Below, in pieces: positions 1 to 5,359 of a DNA stretch of 5,359 nt. Numbering within the stretch: the first letter of the stretch is position 1; each line of letters opens with the position of its first letter. Source of the stretch: an uncultured Aliterella sp. (GTDB lineage: Bacteria; Cyanobacteriota; Cyanobacteriia; Cyanobacteriales; Chroococcidiopsidaceae); NCBI GenBank assembly GCA_905479905.1, contig CAJQOK010000355.1:1-5359 (forward strand), given 5' to 3'. The position numbers and the translations under genes were made by a program. The notes under the pieces were generated by a model. That model was not told where the DNA came from and ran no database searches. It saw only the letters and a program-made list of their open reading frames with translations.

Positions 1-2648
1 TCGGAAACTTAAAAATCGCCCAGCGACTAAAGTATCCTCAACAATCGCAGGTGTTGCTAGGAGTAAAGAACTCGCCCACTATTAAATTAAACTGGCTATT
101 ACCGGGAATACTGGGATTAAACTTACTTGTAGCTTTATTATTATTTCACTACAGCAAAGTTGCTTGGAGTTACTGGCAGCCGATTAACTTTAGCTTACCG
201 AATATCTCGCCGCCGATTCCGCCCTTATTTACTCTAGAATCAGTCTGGCAAATGTGCCAGCAATTAAGTAATCAAAGCTTGACAATTGGTTTGTTATTGA
301 GCAGTACGATCGCCTTACTAATATATCCCCAATTATTGTTAAAAGTAATCGCGCTATTACTCAGTGCGATTATGGGTTTAGTTCTATCTGCACACTGGGC
401 GAACCTACTGCAATATCTGCATCCTACAGCTTTTAACAGTGTTGAACCTTTATTTAAAAAAGATATCAGCTTTTATATATTTACTCTGCCAATTTGGAGA
501 CTAGGAGAATTTTGGCTAGTGGGATTAGGTTTATACGGTTTAATTGCTGTAGCTATTACCTATTTACTATCGTCCGATAGTTTGAGTCAAGGAAGGTTTC
601 GCGGATTTTCTCGCCAGCAGCGACAACATTTATTCGTTTTGGGTAGCAGTTTGATGTTGATAGTTGCCTTTAGCTATTGGCTAAGTCGCTACGAATTATT
701 GTATTCAACGCGGGGAGTTGCTTACGGAGCAAGCTATACAGACATTGCAATTCAACTGCGAGGTTATACACTGCTAAGTATAATGGGGATAGCTTGCGCA
801 ATATTGTTACTGACAGGTGCTATTGCCAAAAAGTCAAGTTTTATAGCTTATATATTAGGACTTTATGCCACAATGGCGATCGCTACTGATTTAATCCTGC
901 CGACAGTAGTACAGCGCTTAATCGTTCAACCCAACGAACTTGCTAGAGAGCGCCCCTATATAGAACGGAGTATAGCTTTAACTAGACAAGCTTTCGACTT
1001 AGAAAATATTGAAATTCGCTCCTTTAATCCTCAAGACACGCTAACTTACGCAGATATTCAAGCTAACGAGCTTACTATTAATAATATCCGCCTATGGGAT
1101 CGCAAGCCCTTACTAGATAGTAATCGCCAGTTACAACAAATCCGTCTGTACTATAAGTTTCCTGACGCAGATATTGATCGCTACACCCTACAATCTGATT
1201 CCACAGCTTCTCAAAAGCGACAGACTTTTATTGCTGCACGAGAATTAGATTATAACGCCGTACCGCAACAAGCCAAAACCTGGGTTAACAAGCGTCTAAT
1301 TTATACTCACGGCTATGGCTTTACCCTCAGCCCCGTAAACACTGTAGCCCCTAGTGGATTGCCTGATTACTTTATTAAAGATATCGGCGGCGCTACTGCT
1401 CTAAACACTTCTAGCGCCGCTATTAGCGCCAGTATTCCTATCGGAAAACCCCGGATTTATTATGGAGAGATAGCTAATACTTACGTGATGACAGGGACTA
1501 AAGTTAAAGAATTAGACTATCCCAGTGGCAACGCCAATGTTTACAACACTTACGATGGTAGAGGGGGAATTAATATCGGTTCCTTTTGGCGCAAAAGTTT
1601 GTTTGCTAGATACTTAAACGATTGGCAAATGTTACTAACGCGAAACTTTTTGCCTGACACCAAAGTATTATTTAGGCGCAATATTAATCAACGGATTCGA
1701 GAAATTGCCCCTTTTTTACAATACGATGGCGATCCTTATTTAGTAGTAGCAGATACCAAAACAGGGCAAGAAGACAATTATTTGTACTGGGTAGTTGATG
1801 CTTATACCACAAGCGATCGCTATCCTTATTCAGATCGAGGCAGTCAAGGAATTAATTACATTCGCAACTCCGTTAAAGTTGTGATTGATGCTTATCATGG
1901 CTCCGTTGACTTTTATATTGCCGATCCAATTGATCCAATTATTACTACTTGGCAGCAGCTATTTCCGGGATTATTCAAGCCTCTACGCGCTATGCCTGCA
2001 ACGCTCCGTAGCCATTTACGCTATCCGGTAGACTTCTTTAATATTCAATCGGAGCGGTTAATGACTTACCACATGACCGACGCTCAAGTTTTTTACAATC
2101 GAGAAGATCAGTGGCAAATACCTAATGAAGTTTATGGAAATAAGCCCAAATTAGTAGAGCCTTACTACTTAATTACTAGCTTGCCTGAAGTGCCTTTTGA
2201 AGAATTTATTTTACTACTGCCCTACACTCCCAAACAACGCACCAACTTAATTGCTTGGTTAGCAGCGCGTTCCGACGGCGAAAACTCTGGAAAGTTGTTA
2301 CTTTACGAGTTTCCCAAACAGCAATTAGTTTATGGAACTGAGCAAATTGAAGCGCGAATCAATCAAGATCCAGTAATTTCGCAGCAAATTTCCCTATGGA
2401 ACCGCCAAGGATCTAGAGCTATTCAAGGCAATTTGTTGATTGTACCGATAGAACAATCTTTGCTATATGTAGAGCCAATTTATTTAGAAGCCGAGCAAAA
2501 TAGTTTACCAACTTTAGTTAGAGTTGTTGTTGCTTACGAAAACCGGATTGTGATGGCAGAAACCTTAGACCAAGCTTTAAAGGCAATTTTTCAAGCAAAA
2601 GAAACAATTACTCCCGCTATTATTCGTCCAGTAGGGGAGCCATCGTAA
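1..2648 (+). CDS. UPF0182 family membrane protein, 5'-truncated by the window edge
   Basis: A large integral membrane protein of the UPF0182 family, whose function is not established. The frame is open to the left edge: codons from position 3 read [14 protein letters not shown] before the first GTG at 51. This resembles the stretch following the first membrane helices in cyanobacterial members, so GTG-51 is probably not the start and the first helices are missing. Hydrophobic segments lie near nt 90-152, 282-326, 336-398, 504-569, 627-689, 768-824 and 837-902. A large soluble, probably extracytoplasmic, domain follows. It opens with a [12 protein letters not shown] motif (nt 924-965) and carries [12 protein letters not shown] (from nt 1797) and a [18 protein letters not shown] block (nt 1863-1916), all typical of the family as I know it. 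The visible part is 881 residues; with roughly 80 missing it would match the usual length. The C-terminus looks natural and the frame is intact. It appears to be a host gene outside the element. Confidence 0.9.
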   Translation, partial: GNLKIAQRLKYPQQSQVLLGVKNSPTIKLNWLLPGILGLNLLVALLLFHYSKVAWSYWQPINFSLPNISPPIPPLFTLESVWQMCQQLSNQSLTIGLLLSSTIALLIYPQLLLKVIALLLSAIMGLVLSAHWANLLQYLHPTAFNSVEPLFKKDISFYIFTLPIWRLGEFWLVGLGLYGLIAVAITYLLSSDSLSQGRFRGFSRQQRQHLFVLGSSLMLIVAFSYWLSRYELLYSTRGVAYGASYTDIAIQLRGYTLLSIMGIACAILLLTGAIAKKSSFIAYILGLYATMAIATDLILPTVVQRLIVQPNELARERPYIERSIALTRQAFDLENIEIRSFNPQDTLTYADIQANELTINNIRLWDRKPLLDSNRQLQQIRLYYKFPDADIDRYTLQSDSTASQKRQTFIAARELDYNAVPQQAKTWVNKRLIYTHGYGFTLSPVNTVAPSGLPDYFIKDIGGATALNTSSAAISASIPIGKPRIYYGEIANTYVMTGTKVKELDYPSGNANVYNTYDGRGGINIGSFWRKSLFARYLNDWQMLLTRNFLPDTKVLFRRNINQRIREIAPFLQYDGDPYLVVADTKTGQEDNYLYWVVDAYTTSDRYPYSDRGSQGINYIRNSVKVVIDAYHGSVDFYIADPIDPIITTWQQLFPGLFKPLRAMPATLRSHLRYPVDFFNIQSERLMTYHMTDAQVFYNREDQWQIPNEVYGNKPKLVEPYYLITSLPEVPFEEFILLLPYTPKQRTNLIAWLAARSDGENSGKLLLYEFPKQQLVYGTEQIEARINQDPVISQQISLWNRQGSRAIQGNLLIVPIEQSLLYVEPIYLEAEQNSLPTLVRVVVAYENRIVMAETLDQALKAIFQAKETITPAIIRPVGEPS

Positions 2649-2663
2649 TTTGGGAGCATAATC

Positions 2664-2672
2664 TGTTAATAT
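2664..2672 (+). promoter_or_regulatory. Possible extended -10 promoter for tRNA-Cys
   Basis: The sequence TGTTAATAT fits an extended -10 (TGn followed by TAATAT). It lies 16 bases after the UPF0182 stop codon and about 23 bases before the first base of the tRNA, a reasonable distance for a short 5' leader. No convincing -35 hexamer is seen at 16-18 bp spacing, although an extended -10 can work without one. A HIP1 octamer (2674-2681) overlaps the presumed start of transcription. The call rests on motif and position only. Confidence 0.35.
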
Positions 2673-2695
2673 AGCGATCGCACTTATTGAAGAGC

Positions 2696-2767
<72 letters not shown>

Positions 2768-2788
2768 TGTTTTACTATACCAACAGAG

Positions 2789-2834
2789 TGGCTACCAGGG
2801 TGGCTACCGACTATTTGGCTACCAGATGGCTACC
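2789..2834 (+). repeat. Four direct TGGCTACC repeats upstream of the integrase
   Basis: Exact copies of TGGCTACC begin at 2789, 2801, 2816 and 2827, giving spacings of 12, 15 and 11 bp. Three of the four continue as TGGCTACCAG. They sit between the inferred attachment site and the integrase start. Related GGTAGCC heptamers in inverted orientation occur in the integrase coding sequence at 2954 and 2964 (10 bp apart) and at 3317, and a further direct GGCTACC occurs at 3271. I saw none in positions 1-2780. The position suggests arm-type binding sites for the integrase or sites for an excisionase or regulator, but this is inference. Confidence 0.75.
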
Positions 2835-2842
2835 AGGCTGAA

Positions 2843-2866
2843 CTGAGGATCTCACAAGATCCTTGG
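2843..2866 (+). promoter_or_regulatory. Hairpin over the ribosome-binding region of the integrase gene
   Basis: The arms AGGATCT (2846-2852) and AGATCCT (2857-2863) are perfect inverted repeats around a CACA loop. Two G-U wobbles and a C-G pair extend the stem to ten pairs (2843-2852 with 2857-2866). The stem ends four bases before the integrase ATG. The only Shine-Dalgarno-like sequence, TGAGGA at 2844-2849, is inside the 5' arm and rather far from the ATG. In RNA this could mask the initiation region and keep integrase translation low. In DNA it could be a repressor operator. There is no T-tract, so a terminator is unlikely. Confidence 0.5.
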
Positions 2867-2870
2867 GCAA

Positions 2871-4067
2871 ATGGCATCAACTACAAAGCAGTCATCAGGT
2901 ACAGTAGGCATAGAAGTTAAGGGCAATAAACTAAGGCTTAGACTACCCAGAGCGGTAGCCATCGGTAGCCAGAGATATATCTCAACTAGACTTGACAACA
3001 CCTCAGAAAACTTTAAAAGGCTTCAGAGCCTAGCTTGGCAAATGGAGGTAGATATTAGCGCGGGTAAGATCGCTGAAACCATCCAAGGCTACTACAACCA
3101 GTTCAAGACTACACCCCTAGAAGTCACTCTAAATGACTTGGTAGCAGTGCCAGCAAAAGCAATAAACCTAAGTCAGCTTTGGGTGCAATATTGCGAGTAC
3201 AAGCGATCCCAGTTGGCTATCACTACTTATCAGCGAGACTACCTTAAAAAATATGCTAACCACATCGCTAGGCTACCCCAAGAGCTAACCAAGGCAGTAG
3301 CCATTAGAGATAGTCTGGTAGCCACTACTAGCCCAGATACAGCTAAAAGGCTGTTAACCTTGCTGTCAGCTTGTGGTAAGTGGGCTGCTAAGTCTGGGCT
3401 GATCGAAGTGAACCCTTTTGCTGAAATGGCTACTGACATCAAGCTACCCAAGAGTAGCCACAATATCGATCCTTTTAGTGCCACAGAAAGAGATGCGATC
3501 TTGGCAGCATTCCAAGCCCACCCTAGGCATTGCCATTACACCCACTTTGTTAAGTTTCTATTTTTAACTGGCTGTAGAACTGGGGAAGCGATCGCTTTAC
3601 AGTGGCAGCACATCAGCGCTGACTTCAGTTACATTACCTTTGCTGAAAGCTACAGTAGTAGCCTTAAGCTTCGCAAGTCTACCAAGACTGGGGTAGTCAG
3701 AAGGTTTCCCATAAATGCTGACTTGCGATCGCTGTTGATGGGCATTAAGCCTACAGATGCAAAACCATCGGATCTTGTCTTTAAGACTCCTACAGGTTTA
3801 CCCATAAATAACAGCAAGTTTACTAACCAAGTCTGGAAAGGCTGCAAGGTAGGCAAGAAGACTTACAAAGGAATACTACCCCAACTACTAAAGGATGGCG
3901 CACTAGGCTCTTACAGATGCCTCTATAATGCGAGGCATACTTTCATCACAATGCTGCTAGAAAAAGGTGTCACCATCCCTCAAGTAGCCAAGCTAGTAGG
4001 CAATAGCCCCAAGGTGATATTGAGCCACTATGCTGGGAATGCGATCGCTGAAGTGCCTAGCATTTAG
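2871..4067 (+). CDS. Tyrosine recombinase / phage-type integrase
   Basis: A 398-residue site-specific recombinase expected to integrate and excise the element at the adjacent tRNA-Cys. Residues about 12-70 resemble an N-terminal arm-binding domain of the DUF3596 (Min27-like) type. Residues about 98-185 form a helical core-binding domain, and about 200-395 the catalytic domain. Visible active-site positions are Arg236 (TGCRTGEA), the hairpin Lys272 (TKTG), Arg355 (YNARHTF) and the Tyr387 nucleophile (SHYAG). Tyr352 replaces the usual first His, and Asn378 (VGNSP) stands where LGHS is common; I believe both are frequent in cyanobacterial relatives, so the enzyme is probably active. An in-frame TGA at 2844 with no ATG, GTG or TTG between fixes ATG-2871 as the start. 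The gene is co-oriented with the tRNA and convergent with the gene at 4242-4478. Codon choice is rich in CTA, TAG-containing and GTAGCC combinations, unlike the UPF0182 gene. Confidence 0.95.
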   Translation: MASTTKQSSGTVGIEVKGNKLRLRLPRAVAIGSQRYISTRLDNTSENFKRLQSLAWQMEVDISAGKIAETIQGYYNQFKTTPLEVTLNDLVAVPAKAINLSQLWVQYCEYKRSQLAITTYQRDYLKKYANHIARLPQELTKAVAIRDSLVATTSPDTAKRLLTLLSACGKWAAKSGLIEVNPFAEMATDIKLPKSSHNIDPFSATERDAILAAFQAHPRHCHYTHFVKFLFLTGCRTGEAIALQWQHISADFSYITFAESYSSSLKLRKSTKTGVVRRFPINADLRSLLMGIKPTDAKPSDLVFKTPTGLPINNSKFTNQVWKGCKVGKKTYKGILPQLLKDGALGSYRCLYNARHTFITMLLEKGVTIPQVAKLVGNSPKVILSHYAGNAIAEVPSI

Positions 4068-4129
4068 CCTAGTTCCCTAGCGCGATCGCTACAACCTAAA
4101 AATATACTAAACATTTATATCTAAACTAA

Positions 4130-4159
4130 AGCCAACCTCGGATCGCTCTAAGGTTGGCT
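4130..4159. terminator. Stem-loop between convergent genes, likely terminator
   Basis: AGCCAACCT (4130-4138) and AGGTTGGCT (4151-4159) form a perfect 9-bp stem with a 12-base loop. On the plus strand the stem is followed by CTAATATT, which is a weak U-tract. On the minus strand it is followed by TTAGTTTAG, which is more T-rich. It therefore fits best as the terminator of the minus-strand gene ending at 4242, and may also stop integrase transcripts 63 bases after their stop codon. The intergenic space at 4068-4241 otherwise contains a HIP1 site (4082-4089) and palindromes. Confidence 0.55.
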
Positions 4160-4210
4160 CTAATATTGACTATTTATATTATTCTCTTTATAAAGCTGTT
4201 GTACAAGGCA

Positions 4211-4228
4211 CTTGAGAATATTCTCAAG
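4211..4228. repeat. 18-bp perfect palindrome
   Basis: CTTGAGAATATTCTCAAG is an uninterrupted perfect palindrome, 13 bases beyond the stop codon of the minus-strand gene. Two shorter perfect palindromes precede it: TTTATAAA (4187-4194) and TTGTACAA (4199-4206). No T-tract follows on either strand, so it is a poor terminator. A binding site for a symmetric dimer is the more natural reading. Which protein would bind is unknown. Confidence 0.6.
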
Positions 4229-4241
4229 GTAGTTTCATACC

Positions 4242-4478
4242 CTAGGTTGCTGGAGCAAGTTCTCCTATCCAGGCAAATACCCCTACCATGTTGCCCCGGA
4301 TGCAAAGGAATGTACTATCTAACTGAGTAAAGCGATCGCAGTTGGTTAGGATGGCATGAAGCATATCTAGATCCTCTATCAGATGTACTTCTAAGCCTTG
4401 TTCAGTTTCAGCTACATTAACCATCGGTTCATTACTTTGGGCTTGCATTAGTTTCTCGCTTTGGTTCTTTATATCCAT
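4242..4478 (-). CDS. Small protein of unknown function
   Basis: A 78-residue protein that I do not recognise. The first about 20 residues are polar and contain three Met (1, 11, 19). The rest alternates hydrophobic and acidic stretches (GLEVHLIEDLDMLHAIL), followed by a hydrophobic C-terminal part (FLCIRGNMVGVFAWIGEL). It is a compact soluble domain with no signal peptide or zinc-binding cluster. The two Cys (47 and 59) are not in a recognisable motif. Support for coding comes from a clean frame, a promoter-like sequence upstream and a terminator-like stem downstream. The ribosome-binding site of the first ATG is weak (AGGG about 13 bases upstream). Met11, preceded by GAGAAA, is an alternative start. 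It is downstream of the partial gene at the right edge, on the same strand, across a repeat-filled 221-bp gap. A small regulator or accessory protein of the element is possible but unproven. Confidence 0.6.
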   Translation of the reverse strand: MDIKNQSEKLMQAQSNEPMVNVAETEQGLEVHLIEDLDMLHAILTNCDRFTQLDSTFLCIRGNMVGVFAWIGELAPAT

Positions 4479-4482
4479 TCTA

Positions 4483-4575
4483 ACACACCCTAACTAGCTT
4501 GGGGATAGTTGCAACTAATGCTGCATAACTATTGTAGCATTTTGGGGATAGTTTTGGGGATAGTTTAGGGTGTGT
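4483..4575 (+). repeat. Repeat module 1: three TTGGGGATAG copies between inverted arms
   Basis: The left arm ACACACCCTAA (4483-4493) and right arm TTAGGGTGTGT (4565-4575) are perfect 11-bp inverted repeats. Between them TTGGGGATAG occurs at 4499-4508, 4542-4551 and 4554-4563, the last two at a 12-bp period. The left arm begins five bases upstream of the minus-strand ATG at 4478. The right-hand 22 bp (4554-4575) match module 2 (4689-4710) with two mismatches, so the modules share ancestry. The TTGGGGATA core distantly resembles a DnaA box (reverse complement TATCCCCAA), but it is not a consensus match. Confidence 0.85.
4531..4539 (-). promoter_or_regulatory. Possible extended -10 promoter for the 78-residue gene
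   Basis: Read on the minus strand this is TGCTACAAT, an extended -10 (TGn plus TACAAT) 52 bases upstream of the ATG. At 17-bp spacing the -35 position would fall at 4554-4559, inside a TTGGGGATA repeat, and reads CCCCAA, not a good hexamer. A second repeat fills the spacer. The perfect palindrome TAGTTGCAACTA (4506-4517) and another repeat copy lie in the presumed leader. A protein bound to the repeats would therefore be well placed to block or activate this promoter. Confidence 0.35.
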
Positions 4576-4590
4576 CTGTCGCGCGGGAAG

Positions 4591-4652
4591 TAGTTAGTTA
4601 TTTTTATTTTAGTTAGTTACTTACTCAACTCAGAAATATTTTACAAATACAT
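4591..4652. other. AT-rich spacer between the repeat modules
   Basis: This 62-base stretch is strongly AT-rich and contains two direct copies of TAGTTAGTTA-type sequence (4591-4600 and 4610-4619, the second differing in its last base). The same TAGTTA sequence recurs at 4711, just after module 2. A short GC-rich patch (GTCGCGCGGG, 4579-4588) precedes it. An AT-rich block between iteron-like arrays is what a DNA-unwinding element would look like, but it could equally be a plain promoter-region spacer. No open reading frame was found in it. Confidence 0.35.
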
Positions 4653-4710
4653 ACACACCCTGACTTGGGGATATTTTTGGGGATATTTTTGGGGATAGCT
4701 TAGAGTGTGT
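4653..4710 (+). repeat. Repeat module 2: three TTGGGGATA copies between inverted arms
   Basis: The left arm ACACACCCTGA (4653-4663) and right arm TTAGAGTGTGT (4700-4710) are inverted repeats with two mismatches over 11 bp. TTGGGGATA copies lie at 4665, 4677 and 4689, a strict 12-bp period. The right arm overlaps the stop codon and last codons of the minus-strand partial gene (stop at 4700-4702). Two further isolated cores in the opposite orientation, TATCCCCA at 4933-4940 and 5146-5153, lie inside that gene. Confidence 0.85.
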
Positions 4711-5359
4711 TAGTTACTGCTTGCATTACCCAAGTTATTCTAGTGGCATCTGTAGGCATCCATGCTCTACCATCAGGATCATGCTGACTTGTCCATTTTA
4801 CTATTGCTGCTGGTTTCATTTTTGCCCCGCCTAAGTTAGTCAATGTAGCGCTAAATGCCTTAGCCTCATTCGGTGTCTTAGCTATTCTTTGAACTAGCTG
4901 ATCTCTAGATAGCGATACTTCTGTGGCTGAACTATCCCCAGTCTGGGGTGTGGTAGCTACTTCCTCTAGTGGTTCATCTTGTGGGGTAGGGGCTTCTGTA
5001 ACAGCATCGATAGCTATTTCATCACTTGATAACTCTACAGCGCTTGTAGACTCTGTTGTAGCTGGATCTAGCTCCTGATAAGCCCAGCCTAGTTTACCAT
5101 TACTTTTCTCAGTTAAAAAAGTTTCATCATCTTGAATGACTACCTTATCCCCAGGAAAAGTTACCCATATACTCAGCTTCTTTTTACCTGCTTTAGATGA
5201 ACCAGTAACTTTACAGATAACTCCCAGCTTATTGCTGAGGTAGAAAGTGGCTCCATCTATTTTCTGTTCTGCCTCAAATGAGTTCCACAGTAAGCGGTAT
5301 GTTTTAGCTGACTGCCCAGTTATTTCCTGACCTTCATAGAACTGGGGTTCATCTGGGCT
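4700..5359 (-). CDS. C-terminal part of an unrecognised element-borne protein
   Basis: An uninterrupted minus-strand frame runs from the right edge to a TAA at 4700-4702, giving 219 residues. No early Met is present, so this is the tail of a longer protein starting beyond the window. Visible residues 1-98 look like a mixed strand-rich domain (FYLSNKLGVICKVTGSS; KKLSIWVTFPGDKVVIQDD). Residues about 98-148 are an acidic linker rich in Thr, Ser, Pro and Glu. Residues about 149-219 form a second small domain beginning SRDQLVQRIAKTPNEAKAF and containing Trp189, Trp200 and Trp210. I do not recognise a family. The position beside iteron-like repeats makes a replication initiator, such as the large cyanobacterial plasmid Rep proteins, a reasonable guess, but no helicase, primase or toprim motif is visible in this portion. 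Coding is supported by the long clean frame and sensible amino-acid composition. Confidence 0.75.
   Translation of the reverse strand, partial: SPDEPQFYEGQEITGQSAKTYRLLWNSFEAEQKIDGATFYLSNKLGVICKVTGSSKAGKKKLSIWVTFPGDKVVIQDDETFLTEKSNGKLGWAYQELDPATTESTSAVELSSDEIAIDAVTEAPTPQDEPLEEVATTPQTGDSSATEVSLSRDQLVQRIAKTPNEAKAFSATLTNLGGAKMKPAAIVKWTSQHDPDGRAWMPTDATRITWVMQAVTNTL

Noticed and set aside
677..889. 70-residue plus-strand frame inside the UPF0182 gene
   Set aside because: It lies wholly within the UPF0182 coding region in another frame, with Cys- and Arg-rich low-quality composition and no ribosome-binding site.
1387..1420. 9-bp inverted repeat GCGGCGCTA / TAGCGCCGC within the UPF0182 gene
   Set aside because: It falls in an Ala/Gly-rich coding stretch where GCC and GCT codons create it. 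The loop is 16 bases, no T-tract follows, and nothing suggests a regulatory role mid-gene.
2788..2841. Possible leader peptide: GTG start reading through the four TGGCTACC repeats to TGA at 2839
   Set aside because: Seventeen codons with a repetitive VAT/LAT composition and no ribosome-binding site. The repeats have unequal spacing, so a DNA-level function is more likely.
3239..3484. 81-residue minus-strand frame inside the integrase gene
   Set aside because: It is antisense to conserved integrase sequence. Its hydrophobic look comes from the reverse complement of the Leu/Ala-rich core-binding domain.
3650..3856. 68-residue minus-strand frame inside the integrase gene
   Set aside because: It is antisense to the catalytic domain and has no supporting signals.
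4544..4694. GGGG tracts in the TTGGGGATA arrays as a G-quadruplex or telomere-like repeat
   Set aside because: Module 2 has only three GGGG tracts with 8-base loops, and module 1 needs a distant fourth tract, so a canonical quadruplex is not supported. The resemblance to TTGGGG telomere repeats is superficial.
4483..4710. CRISPR array
   Set aside because: The repeats are about 10 bp with 2-bp gaps and there are no unique spacers of constant length, so this is an iteron- or operator-like array.

Overview
This window looks like a cyanobacterial chromosome carrying the left end of an integrated mobile element. The cyanobacterial call rests on eight copies of the HIP1 octamer GCGATCGC (positions 876, 1813, 2674, 3588, 3725, 4041, 4082 and 4332) and on a large UPF0182-type membrane protein whose N-terminal sequence resembles cyanobacterial members. 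The window is moderately AT-rich.

Layout. Positions 1-2648 (+) hold the UPF0182 gene. Its frame is open through the left edge, so its true start lies outside the window. A short intergenic stretch with a possible extended -10 leads into an intact tRNA-Cys(GCA) gene at 2696-2767. About 100 bases later, on the same strand, a tyrosine recombinase gene begins (2871-4067). The tRNA-integrase arrangement is the classic signature of an element integrated at the 3' end of a tRNA gene. I infer that the chromosome/element junction (attL) lies in the 3' half of the tRNA. No second copy of the tRNA 3' end is visible, so the right junction must lie beyond 5359.

The integrase is bracketed by repeated structure. 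Four direct TGGCTACC repeats and a hairpin covering the ribosome-binding region lie upstream. A stem-loop and an 18-bp perfect palindrome lie downstream. The rest is on the minus strand: an unrecognised 78-residue protein (4242-4478) and the C-terminal 219 residues of a larger unrecognised protein (4700 to the right edge).

The 221 bp between these two minus-strand genes are the most striking part of the window. They contain two related modules. In each, three TTGGGGATA repeats lie between inverted ACACACCCT / AGGGTGTGT arms, and an AT-rich stretch separates the modules. This could be an iteron-type replication or transfer origin, or a multi-site operator for the 78-residue gene. If the partial protein proves to be a replication initiator, the element would be an integrative plasmid or ICE-like element. 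That last step is inference only.
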